DNA of 64,000 nt, taken from MWAR01 sp035388825 (lineage in GTDB: Bacteria > Muiribacteriota > Ozemobacteria > Ozemobacterales > Ozemobacteraceae). Location of the stretch: NCBI GenBank assembly GCA_035388825.1, contig DAOOQQ010000011.1, forward strand, positions 27,753-91,752. Direction: 5' to 3'. Made by a program: the position numbers and the translations under genes. Below are positions 23,580-31,941 of this stretch, one piece after another. The first letter of the stretch is position 1. Each line of letters starts with the position of its first letter. The notes under the pieces are model-generated. The model saw nothing but the letters and a program-made list of their open reading frames with translations, was not told the origin of the DNA and searched no databases.

Positions 23580-26435
23580 ATGTTCCGCTGGTTGCTGCAA
23601 TCGACCCATGACTCCATCGTCGGCCTGATGTCGCATCTGACCGGCTGGCTCAGCTTCAACGGCGAGATCGAATCGCTGGTCGATGCGGTGAATCACAAAC
23701 TCGACGAACCGCCCACCCGGCTGAACATCCGCCATCTCTCCCATCCCGGCGGCTTCATCCGGGACTTCGGCAAGCGTCGTCTCAGCATCGCAGGCGCCTA
23801 CATCAAGATCGCCCGCGACCTGTCGCCGAACTCGGCGGAAGAGCGCCTGACGGCCCTCTCGATGCTGGTCGACCAGTCCCTGCACGCGAAAACGATCAAC
23901 ATGCCGCTGAACACGGCGCGCATCCAGATCGATCTGATGAAGGAAGTCGTCAAATCCCGCAGCAACCGCCGCCGGCAGATGGAAGCCATGGCCGATTTCG
24001 GCCTGGTCTCGTTCGGCCAGGAAGCCGTCGTCCGCCGGTTCCTCAACAAACTCCACCTCGTCGAGGTCCCGGAAGAGGAGCGGCCGCTGCGCGAGCTCGA
24101 CATGGGCTGGGATGACCACGTCCACGATTTCCTCTCGGAAGGCCGCAAAACCCCGACGCAGGTGCTGCTTGACGCGTTCGTGAAGGGCATTTCCCGGCTG
24201 ACCCTGGTCTACTCGAACCTCGACGAGCGCCGCATGATCCACGAGGCGATCACCGCCGGCAATCTGCTCGGCATCAAGGTCAGCATCGGCATCGAGTTCA
24301 GCGTCGGCCGCAGCGGGGCCCGGCGGCATTACATGTATGTCCCGCCCGAAACCGCGGACAGCAAGCAGTTTTTCGCCTTTTTCGACGAGCGCCGCATCGT
24401 CTTCGCCCCGTTTCTGACGGGCCTGCGGACGAACGCGACCAGCCGCCACAAGACGATGGTCGCGGCCGTCGAACGGTTCAACACCCTCCAGCGACCACGT
24501 CTCAACTCGGGCTGGGAACCCGACAGTCCCTGCTGGTTCCCCCCGCTCACCCTCGAAGAACTCGACCGGATCGTCGCCTGCGGCCAGATTTCGCGCGTGC
24601 ACATCGGGGAGCTGCTGTTCCAGAAGTTCCGCGATATCCTCCAGCGTCGCGTGCTCCAGCTCAAGGCCCAGGTTCTCGCCGCCCGGGACCGGCTCACCCG
24701 CGGCATCTACAGCGAGTGGGAGTTCAAGAACATCACCTCGCAGTACGAGAGCGTGCGCGAGCAGTACGAGACGATGACCCCCGAGAGCCTCCGGTCAGCC
24801 TACATGGAGGGCCGCGACGTCGTCGATTACGACAGTGAGTTCGCCGAGGAGGAGCCGATCCTCGACACCCTGATGAGCCAGGGCGGCCGCATCGTGATGA
24901 TCCACCCGCTCGAGATCGGCCTGAAAGACTCGATGCTGCATCTGCTCAGGCACTCCGGGCGGATCACCCACATCGAAACCCTGAACCTGCGCGACAGCTC
25001 CGCCCGCAATCCCAACGACCTGATCGTCTTCAACAAGTTCATCTACCTGCTGAACAACGGCACCGAGGCCGATGTCCTCCATTTCCTCGAGCAGCACGGC
25101 ATCACGGGCGGCGAGCTGGTCAAGAACACCCTCGAAATCACCCAGAAAAGGCCTCTGGTGCCCGTCTGCGGCAGCGACTCGACCGGGCGGGACCCGACGA
25201 TCCCGGGCATGGGCTTCATCAAGGTCAACAATATCCCGGAATCCGTCCGCCCCGAGTTTCTCGAGTCGCATTACAAGGTGCCCCGCCCGATCGCCGATCT
25301 GGTCATCCGGGAAGGGAAAAAGGACGAAAGCCCCGACACGCCGATCGGAAGCGCCTCGGATGTCGTCTGCATGGGCAAGATCGGCAAGCCGTTTCGGAAC
25401 CTCGTCGGCGACGAGGAGACGCTTTCCCTGGTGCCGCCGGGCGAGTTCTGGGCCTACCTGAATCCCGGCCTGAAGTTCCTGTGGCGGATCGCCGTCGGGT
25501 TCGTCGTCGCCTTCTCGTTCATGAACTTCCAGTACGGCCAGCTGCTCGGCGTGTTGTTCGCCGCCCTCTGGTTCGTCATCACCGGCTCCAGGAACATGCT
25601 GGTCGATCTGCTGGCCAGCTCCGGCATCGCCATCCGGAACTGGAGCCTGCGGAACGTCAACTTCGACAACATCTCCCAGTCCCTGTTCTGGACCGGCTTC
25701 AGCGTCCCGATCCTCGGCCTGATCAAGATCGCCTTCGACGACTCCTGGCCTCTTGAAAAGGCCGGCTTTCTCTTCGAGGGCGCGAAATTCTTCTTCCTTT
25801 GTATATCAAATGGTATCTATATCAGCACGCATAACCGGCTGCGCAACTTCGACCGGCGCGTGATCCGGGCGAACTTCTTCCGGACCGTTCTCGCCTGGCC
25901 GTTCGCCACGGTGTTCGCCCCGTTCGGCAACCTGATCGGCGTCCCCAGCATCGTCCAGGCAAAGTTCTGGTCCGATGTCGTCGGCGGCGTCATCGAAGGG
26001 TCGGGGAAATACCGCCAGCGCGTCGTCATCCGCATCCGCGACCTGGGCGAGCTCCTGCCCCGCCTCTCGGCGGCCGACCGGGACATCCGGCTCACGGCAA
26101 TGCTCGATATCCTGTATATCTGGGCCCGTCAGCCCCGCGGCCACACCTGCCTCGCCAAGCTGCTGCATGACACGCCGACGCTGCTGGAGCGGATGCGCCT
26201 CAGGCGCGCCCGCCACACCCCGGAAGAGACGCAGCAACGGAAAGCCGAAGCCAGGAAGCATCTCGATCGCCTGCTGGAGCTGTTCGGCGATCCGGGCTGT
26301 CTGAATCTGCTGTCGGAGTTCGTCCTGAAAAACTATCAGGAGCGCGAGGCCATTCTGCTCACCGAGCTGATCGGCTCCCAGACCGAGCCATTCCTGGCCT
26401 GGCTCAAGGAGATCCGCCAGACAAGCGGCGACTGA
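23580..26435 (+). CDS. large membrane protein with PHP-like motifs, function unknown
   Basis: The 951-residue protein has a soluble N-terminal part (1-625) and a membrane part (about 631-650, 653-672, 701-718, 733-750, 766-787), then a soluble helical tail. The N-terminal part carries a helix EAITAGNLLGIKVSIGIEFSV (222-242), IVMIHPLEIG (438-447) and VPVCGSDSTGRDPTIPG (527-543). These are spaced like the PHP phosphoesterase motifs E-A-x-x-A-G...G-I-E, H-P and G-S-D-S, but several catalytic histidines are missing. The tail is HEAT-like or helical. The ATG has only a distant AAAGGG SD. I do not know a named family with this architecture. Confidence 0.7.
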   Translation: MFRWLLQSTHDSIVGLMSHLTGWLSFNGEIESLVDAVNHKLDEPPTRLNIRHLSHPGGFIRDFGKRRLSIAGAYIKIARDLSPNSAEERLTALSMLVDQSLHAKTINMPLNTARIQIDLMKEVVKSRSNRRRQMEAMADFGLVSFGQEAVVRRFLNKLHLVEVPEEERPLRELDMGWDDHVHDFLSEGRKTPTQVLLDAFVKGISRLTLVYSNLDERRMIHEAITAGNLLGIKVSIGIEFSVGRSGARRHYMYVPPETADSKQFFAFFDERRIVFAPFLTGLRTNATSRHKTMVAAVERFNTLQRPRLNSGWEPDSPCWFPPLTLEELDRIVACGQISRVHIGELLFQKFRDILQRRVLQLKAQVLAARDRLTRGIYSEWEFKNITSQYESVREQYETMTPESLRSAYMEGRDVVDYDSEFAEEEPILDTLMSQGGRIVMIHPLEIGLKDSMLHLLRHSGRITHIETLNLRDSSARNPNDLIVFNKFIYLLNNGTEADVLHFLEQHGITGGELVKNTLEITQKRPLVPVCGSDSTGRDPTIPGMGFIKVNNIPESVRPEFLESHYKVPRPIADLVIREGKKDESPDTPIGSASDVVCMGKIGKPFRNLVGDEETLSLVPPGEFWAYLNPGLKFLWRIAVGFVVAFSFMNFQYGQLLGVLFAALWFVITGSRNMLVDLLASSGIAIRNWSLRNVNFDNISQSLFWTGFSVPILGLIKIAFDDSWPLEKAGFLFEGAKFFFLCISNGIYISTHNRLRNFDRRVIRANFFRTVLAWPFATVFAPFGNLIGVPSIVQAKFWSDVVGGVIEGSGKYRQRVVIRIRDLGELLPRLSAADRDIRLTAMLDILYIWARQPRGHTCLAKLLHDTPTLLERMRLRRARHTPEETQQRKAEARKHLDRLLELFGDPGCLNLLSEFVLKNYQEREAILLTELIGSQTEPFLAWLKEIRQTSGD

Positions 26436-26439
26436 GCCG

Positions 26440-27534
26440 TCAGAAGATGTGGTTCAGCGACCACTCCCATCGCCGGTACCGCCGGTCGCCGCCGGCAGCC
26501 GCCTCGATCCTGCGCCAGTCCGAATAATCGGTGACGATGTCCACCCGCGGAGCGAGCCTGTAGCGCAACGATGCATAGGTTCCCTGCATGTTGAGCCGCT
26601 TTTCATAAGGGACGAAGCTGCCCGGCACGGCGTCGGCACCGGTCTGGAAATACTGGGTGATCACCTGGAACCGGCCGACACGCTTCATCTTCCCGAGCAG
26701 CAGCGTCACGTTCCAGGCATCGCCGCCCCGGTGCAGCGGGCCCGGGGCATCGGCCAGCAGATTCCTCGCCCAGTCGAACGTCACCCGCACCTGGGAAGGC
26801 CACTCGGCCGCGACATAGGCATTCATGATGCGGTAGCCCGGCGCCGAGGTCCGCACCCAGCCGTTCGTGTCGATCCCGTACTGGAACCGGTCGAGACGCC
26901 ACTCGAGCTGGGTGTTCCCCCGCTTCGGCCTGCCCATCGCCCCAAGCACGTACAGCCGGTCTCCCCGGAACCGCTGATCACGATGGATTTCGAACGCACC
27001 GCCATGGAGAACCGCCGCTGCTCCGAGTCGGCTCACCGGATGCTCGACCCAGAGGCCGTCCCAATAGATGTCGTTGTCCCACAGCATCTCGCTCTTGAAC
27101 TTCAGAAACGGCACCTGCGTGCGGCCGATGCGGACCAGGGTCTTCGAAGGCGACGTCCACTGGGCATACAGATTCACGAACGAGAAATCCCGGACGGTCA
27201 GGATATGGTTCCCTTCCCGCGCCAGGGTCTTGAGGGAGGAGGAGAGATGGCTGCTGTCGAGCGTCGACAGCGACACCAGCCAGTTCCAGTCGCCGTCTTT
27301 CCCGAGGGCATTCAACCGGACCCGTTCCGCAAAGCACCGCCGCTCCGACTCGGCCCCGTTGTCCGCTTCCGTCAAGGTTTTCGCCATGAACCGATGGGAA
27401 AGATCCCCGGTCAGATACGTCATGCCATCGGCGTTCCGTGCCGTTTCAGCAAAAGCCGCCCCGCCGCCGGACAACACCAGGGCGGCGCACACGATCATCC
27501 CCCTCAACCACCAGTTCCCGATATTCGCCGTCAT
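26440..27534 (-). CDS. porin-like outer-membrane beta-barrel protein
   Basis: The 364-residue protein has a signal peptide (about residues 1-30, ending GGGAAFAE). Alternating amphipathic strands rich in Arg, Tyr and Trp run to the C-terminal Phe (WEWSLNHIF), the usual outer-membrane barrel signature. The strand FVNLYAQWTSPSKTLVRIGR resembles putative porins of the alginate/phosphate type. I chose the ATG at 27534 (AAGG nine bases upstream) over the ATG three codons earlier. The gene ends four bases from the convergent 951-residue protein gene and has its own promoter. Confidence 0.72.
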   Translation of the reverse strand: MTANIGNWWLRGMIVCAALVLSGGGAAFAETARNADGMTYLTGDLSHRFMAKTLTEADNGAESERRCFAERVRLNALGKDGDWNWLVSLSTLDSSHLSSSLKTLAREGNHILTVRDFSFVNLYAQWTSPSKTLVRIGRTQVPFLKFKSEMLWDNDIYWDGLWVEHPVSRLGAAAVLHGGAFEIHRDQRFRGDRLYVLGAMGRPKRGNTQLEWRLDRFQYGIDTNGWVRTSAPGYRIMNAYVAAEWPSQVRVTFDWARNLLADAPGPLHRGGDAWNVTLLLGKMKRVGRFQVITQYFQTGADAVPGSFVPYEKRLNMQGTYASLRYRLAPRVDIVTDYSDWRRIEAAAGGDRRYRRWEWSLNHIF

Positions 27535-27601
27535 CTTTCCCATCCTTGTTTGCGCAATGTTGCTGGTGTCCCGAAACGAGGCACACCGACACCCACATGC
27601 T

Positions 27602-27631
27602 ACTATACACAATCTAAGACAATTTTATCAA
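27602..27631 (-). promoter_or_regulatory. sigma-70-like promoter of the porin-like gene
   Basis: On the minus strand TTGATA (27631-27626) and TATAGT (27607-27602) are separated by 18 bases. Transcription would start near 27595, about 60 bases before the chosen ATG. Confidence 0.6.
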
Positions 27632-27640
27632 CACTCTTTT

Positions 27641-27688
27641 TTCCCGAAAGAAATGTCGGGTTTTCCGGCTGTACGGAAAACCCGACAT
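27641..27688 (-). terminator. terminator of the V-ATPase operon
   Basis: A perfect 15-base stem (27653-27667 with 27674-27688, six-base loop) lies after the proteolipid gene. On the minus strand it is followed by TTTCTTTC. A second inverted repeat, AAGCCGTTCC/GGAACGGCTT at 27699-27732, sits between it and the stop codon, so the transcript probably ends in two hairpins. Confidence 0.75.
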
Positions 27689-27730
27689 CGAGTCGTGCAA
27701 AGCCGTTCCGGCTCCGCAGAAGGGAACGGC

Positions 27731-28228
27731 TTACTTCGCTCCCACCGCCGCGGCGCCGGCTTCGAGAACCGGTTTGGCGAGCGGGGAGTTGAGGATCTGG
27801 AGGCCGAACACCATCCCGAAGATGCCGACGGTCTCGATGATGCCGAGGGCGATGATCAGCAGACCGAAGCCCTTGCCGCCGTTCTCGACCATGCACCGGA
27901 CGCCGGCCGCGCCGATCAGGCCCTGATACCAGGCGGAGAACAGTTCGATGAGGCCCGTGCCGAGCGCGACACCCAGACACAGCAGGGCGTTTGCGGGGTT
28001 CCCGGCGACCTTGATCATGGTCAGCATGACGATCATCGCATACAGCGTCTGGCTGATGGGAGCCGCCACCATGATGATGTACTGGAACGACAGATTCTTG
28101 CCCGCTTTTCCTTCACTCGCCCAGGCACCGGCAGCGGAGGTACCCGCGGCCACGATGCCGAGACAGCTTCCGATGCCGCCAAGGCCGAGAACGAGACCAC
28201 ACGCAAACAAGCCAAGCAATTCGATCAT
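27731..28228 (-). CDS. atpK: V-type ATPase proteolipid subunit K
   Basis: The 165-residue protein is a duplicated two-helix hairpin (four membrane helices) and forms the rotor ring. E132 (IIETVGIFGM) is the ion-binding carboxylate, and the first hairpin lacks one, as in V-type rings. S59/Q60 (APISQTLY) and Q102 (FSAWYQG) align with T64/Q65 and Q110 of the Enterococcus hirae sodium ring as I recall it. Sodium specificity is therefore likely but not proven. It is the last gene of the operon, 12 bases after subunit I. Confidence 0.9.
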   Translation of the reverse strand: MIELLGLFACGLVLGLGGIGSCLGIVAAGTSAAGAWASEGKAGKNLSFQYIIMVAAPISQTLYAMIVMLTMIKVAGNPANALLCLGVALGTGLIELFSAWYQGLIGAAGVRCMVENGGKGFGLLIIALGIIETVGIFGMVFGLQILNSPLAKPVLEAGAAAVGAK

Positions 28229-28240
28229 GATGTCAGCTCC

Positions 28241-29980
28241 TTACTTTTTGCCAAACGGGTCGTATCCACGGCCCGTCCATTCCATACCGAGATGATTCGA
28301 GAACTCGAGCAGGTTCAACCGAACCCCGTGAGCGAAGATCGCCACCAGTCCGAGCGCGAAGTTCAGCAGATGCGCCGCGATCAGGATGAAAATGACGATC
28401 AGCAGGGGAAGCGGCCGCACCATTTCGTTGAAACTCGCCGCCAGGACGCCGCCCGCGAGGCCGACGGCCCAGAGGCGGATATAGCTGATGATATCCCCGA
28501 GGAAGCTGGCCGCGTTCAGGGCGACCGCGCCGAGCCCCTTCCCGACCGCCGCGAACAGGTTCCACGAGAAGTCGGTGAACAGGATGATCATGAACAGCGA
28601 GACGCCGAACAGCGGCAGCATCCAGACCGGAGCGGGGCTCTCGTTCACGAGCACCTCGACCAGCGCCCACATCGCCCAGATGAACAGCACCCAGCCGACC
28701 TCCGCGATCGTCGCCAGATTCACCGGTGCGCGGCGGATCTTCCAGATGTGGGCGATCGTCAGATGGACCGCGCCGATGAGGAAGCACAGTTTTTTCAGGA
28801 ACAGCTCGTTCGTCGGAATCAGCGACTCCTTCAGCAGCGGCGCGCCGAACCAGGCGTTCGTGAGAATGCCCCAGCCGGCCACACCGGCGAACAGGATCGT
28901 GAACAAGGTCAGGATCTGGTCGGGCACGCCGCGCGAGATCAGCGGGCGGCGGGCGGCGAGCAGCGCCACAAAGGCGACGATGCCATATCCCGCATCCGCC
29001 ACGAGCATGGCGGTGAAGATGACGAGGAAGGGCAGGAAGGCCGGACTGATGTCGGCCTCGCGATACCCGGGCGTCACCCCGAGAAGGGAAAACAGGCACT
29101 CGATCGGGCGCACCCAGGGGGAGTTCGCAAACGCCGTCGGCGGCGCCTCGTCATCGGCCGGCGGCTGGGCCACGACGCCCACGGGCAGGCGCGTTCCCTC
29201 GAGAGCCGTGTGCAGCGCCTCGATCCGGTGTTCGGGCACCCAGCCCTGCAGGACGAAGGCCGGCCCCTCTTCGGCCAGGCCGGTTTCGACCTGGTGGAAC
29301 GTGATGCGCTCGCGCAGCTCGGCAAGGTAGGCACGCACGTCCTCCCGCCGCATCGCGAGTTCGCGGAGGCCGCCGCAGAGCCGGCGCTCCTCTTCCCGGA
29401 GCGTCCCCAGAGCCGCCTCGATCTCGGTGGCATCGCGGGCCGGAGCGGGGATCTCCTGAGCCGGCGGCCGGATGTCGACGGCACCGCGGCCGATCGCGAG
29501 CACGGCCGACGTTCCGTCGGTCACACCCACCTCATGAATGATATCAGCAGTTATAGAATCTTTCAGATACGCCGACGGGCAAAGGCAGAATCGCACGGTC
29601 AGGCCCGCCTCGTCGAGTTTTTCCAGATCAGACTGGCTGATGCGGCCCCACGGCCGGACCTGGGCCAGCTCCCGCTGGAGTTCGGCGCGGTCCGTGTGGA
29701 GGCGCTCGATCAGCACCAGCTGGGCATGCACCTCGTCGATCAGGCGCGCCGGGGTGCCGGGAGGGGCGGCGGCGGCATCGGTGGACGGCTCGACCGCATC
29801 AATCGCCTGGAGGGCCTTTTCCCCGCGCGCCAGGTCCTGGGAAAGTTCCGCCGGCGGCTTGACGGCGTCGGGCCGGGCCGCCTCGACATGGACGACCCCC
29901 GCGGCATACAGGGCCGCAAGGATGGCCTGCCGGTCAGACTGGCGGCCGGCGATGAACACGCGCTTCATCGGCTGGATCAT
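28241..29980 (-). CDS. atpI: V-type ATPase membrane subunit I
   Basis: The 579-residue stator subunit has a cytoplasmic half (about residues 1-330) with coiled-coil stretches. The C-terminal half has about seven membrane helices, including the ILTNAWFGAPLL and GDIISYIRLWAVGLAGG segments typical of the ion-channel face. The start overlaps the stop of subunit D by ATGA. The N-terminal MKRVFIAGRQSD resembles spirochaete-type subunit I. It carries the half-channel arginine region near YIRLW. Confidence 0.93.
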   Translation of the reverse strand: MIQPMKRVFIAGRQSDRQAILAALYAAGVVHVEAARPDAVKPPAELSQDLARGEKALQAIDAVEPSTDAAAAPPGTPARLIDEVHAQLVLIERLHTDRAELQRELAQVRPWGRISQSDLEKLDEAGLTVRFCLCPSAYLKDSITADIIHEVGVTDGTSAVLAIGRGAVDIRPPAQEIPAPARDATEIEAALGTLREEERRLCGGLRELAMRREDVRAYLAELRERITFHQVETGLAEEGPAFVLQGWVPEHRIEALHTALEGTRLPVGVVAQPPADDEAPPTAFANSPWVRPIECLFSLLGVTPGYREADISPAFLPFLVIFTAMLVADAGYGIVAFVALLAARRPLISRGVPDQILTLFTILFAGVAGWGILTNAWFGAPLLKESLIPTNELFLKKLCFLIGAVHLTIAHIWKIRRAPVNLATIAEVGWVLFIWAMWALVEVLVNESPAPVWMLPLFGVSLFMIILFTDFSWNLFAAVGKGLGAVALNAASFLGDIISYIRLWAVGLAGGVLAASFNEMVRPLPLLIVIFILIAAHLLNFALGLVAIFAHGVRLNLLEFSNHLGMEWTGRGYDPFGKK

Positions 29981-30588
29981 GCGGCGCCTCCTTCGGCGGA
30001 TTTGCCCTTGGCGATCTTGGAACGGCCGACGGCGGCCGTCTGCTCCTCGGCGAGGTTGATCCGGATGGTGCGGATGTTCTCCTTCGCCCGTGGGATCATC
30101 ACCTTTTCGAACAAGTTCACCCGCTGGGTGACCTTGCGCAGCTCCTGCTGAAGCAGCCGCTCCTGTTCGAGGAGCACCTTGAGGCGTTCCCGCTCCTGGA
30201 GCAGGTTCTTCACGAACTCGACACCGGCATCGACCCAGGGGGCCGTGACCAGCCGGCTGTAGGGCTTGATCTCGTATTCGACGTGCCGAAGCACGGGCAG
30301 CCGGATGCCGGCGACGTTCATCTCGCCGCGTTCCAGGCGCTTCACCCGCACCAGGTCCGTCACGCGGCCGGGCAGCTCCTCGCTGAACAGCGTGACCCAG
30401 GGTTCGATCTGCCGGATCATGCGTTCGATCTCCTCACGGATGCGCTTCCGCTGGATGCGCACCTTGAGGATCTCCATCTGGATCTGCTGTTTCTTGAGCA
30501 GCAGCGTCGGCAGGAACCGCTGGAACAGGGCCAGCGATCGTCTCTGCTTCAGCAGCTCCGGACGGGTTTTCTTGATCTTTTCGGCCAT
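29977..30588 (-). CDS. atpD: V-type ATPase central-stalk subunit D
   Basis: The 203-residue protein is almost all helix, beginning MAEKIKKTRPELLKQRRSL and ending in a long C-terminal helix with FEKVMIPRAKENIRTIRI, as in NtpD. It links the A3B3 head to the rotor ring. It is overlapped four bases by subunit I and follows subunit B by 21 bases. Confidence 0.93.
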   Translation of the reverse strand: MAEKIKKTRPELLKQRRSLALFQRFLPTLLLKKQQIQMEILKVRIQRKRIREEIERMIRQIEPWVTLFSEELPGRVTDLVRVKRLERGEMNVAGIRLPVLRHVEYEIKPYSRLVTAPWVDAGVEFVKNLLQERERLKVLLEQERLLQQELRKVTQRVNLFEKVMIPRAKENIRTIRINLAEEQTAAVGRSKIAKGKSAEGGAA

Positions 30589-30609
30589 CGGCGATTATCT
30601 CCGGAAGGT

Positions 30610-31941
30610 TCAGGCGCTGGCGGGGACGGTCTCGACGGCGGCGCCCGCTTTCTTCGGCCAGTATTTCTCGCACAGCGCGGACCGGATGCCCGTCTCACGC
30701 GGTTCGAACACCTCGGCCAGCAGTTCCCAGCACCGGTCGAGGGCGACGGTGAGGGTGTTGTTGACCGAGAGGTCCATCATGCGCTTCTCGAACTCCTCGC
30801 CATACCGGATCAGCTTCAGATCCCAGGGCGACATCTCGAAGCCCATGGCGCGCTTCTCGCGGGTTTCGCGGCATTTCGCATAGAGCTGGATGCAGCCATC
30901 CATGATCGCGCGGTGATCGTCGCGGGTGCGGCCGTTGACGAGCTGTTTGAGGCGCGAAAGCGAGCCGAACGGCTCGATCCAGCCGCCCTTCAGGTAGAAC
31001 TGGCCTTCCGTAATATAGCCGGTGTTATCCGGAACCGGGTGGGTGACGTCGTCGCCGGGCATCGTGGTGACGGCCATCGTCGTGAGCGAGCCGCCGTTGT
31101 CGAACACGACGGCCTTCTCGTACCGCGAGGCCAGCTGGGAATACAGATCGCCGGGGTAACCGCGGTTCGAGGGGATCTGCTCCATCGTGATCGAGATCTC
31201 CTTGAGCGCGTTGGCGAAGTTGGTCATGTCGGTCAGAAGCACCAGCACGCGCTTCCCCTGGACGGCGAACCGCTCGGCGACGGTGAGGGCGATGTCGGGG
31301 GTGAGCATGCACTCGACGACCGGGTCGGAGGCGGTGTGGACGAACATGATCGTGCGCGACAGGGCGCCGCCTTCCTCGAGCCGCTGCTTGAAGAACAGGT
31401 ATTCGTCGTATTTGAGGCCCATGCCGCCGAGCACGATGACATCGGCTTCGGCCTGGAGGGCGATGCGCGCGAGCAGCTCGTTGTAGGGCTCGCCGGGGAT
31501 CGAGAAGATCGGCAGCTTCTGGCCCTCGACGAGGGTGTTGAACACGTCGATCATCGGGATGTTCGTGGCGATCATGCGGCTGGGCATGAGGCGCACGGCC
31601 GGGTTGACGGCCGGGCCGCCGACCTCGATCAGGTTCTCGGTGAGGGTGCTGCGGCCGTCGCGCGGCTCGCCGCCGCCCGTGAAGATGCGGCCGAACAGGT
31701 CTTCGGAGAAGCTGAAGCGCATCGCCGAGCCGAGGAAGCTCACGCGGTCGCCGGTGGACAGGCCGCGGGTTCCAGAGAATACCTGGAGCGATACATCCTC
31801 GCCAGACACTTTGATGACCTGGGCGAGTGAGCGGCCGACACGGCCCTCGATGATGGCAAGCTCTTCGAAGCCGACGCCGGTGGCCTTGAGCATGGCGACG
31901 TTTCCGGCGATGCGGTCGATGCGGGTGTAGTATTTACGCAT
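30610..31941 (-). CDS. atpB: V-type ATPase subunit B (non-catalytic)
   Basis: The 443-residue protein has the beta-barrel, nucleotide-fold and helical domains of B subunits (NLIEVGGPAVNPAVR, IFSIPGEPYNELLARIALQA, VLLTDMTNFANALKEIS, PSNRGYPGDLYSQLASRYE). It lacks a Walker A lysine motif, as expected of the non-catalytic subunit. The start MRKYYTRIDR at 31941 overlaps the A-subunit stop by eight bases, and the longer frame is not supported. Confidence 0.95.
   Translation of the reverse strand: MRKYYTRIDRIAGNVAMLKATGVGFEELAIIEGRVGRSLAQVIKVSGEDVSLQVFSGTRGLSTGDRVSFLGSAMRFSFSEDLFGRIFTGGGEPRDGRSTLTENLIEVGGPAVNPAVRLMPSRMIATNIPMIDVFNTLVEGQKLPIFSIPGEPYNELLARIALQAEADVIVLGGMGLKYDEYLFFKQRLEEGGALSRTIMFVHTASDPVVECMLTPDIALTVAERFAVQGKRVLVLLTDMTNFANALKEISITMEQIPSNRGYPGDLYSQLASRYEKAVVFDNGGSLTTMAVTTMPGDDVTHPVPDNTGYITEGQFYLKGGWIEPFGSLSRLKQLVNGRTRDDHRAIMDGCIQLYAKCRETREKRAMGFEMSPWDLKLIRYGEEFEKRMMDLSVNNTLTVALDRCWELLAEVFEPRETGIRSALCEKYWPKKAGAAVETVPASA

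Noticed and set aside
27068..30151. 1027-codon open frame on the plus strand
   Set aside because: Antisense to the porin-like gene and the V-ATPase K and I genes, with low-complexity Arg/Glu/His-rich peptide.
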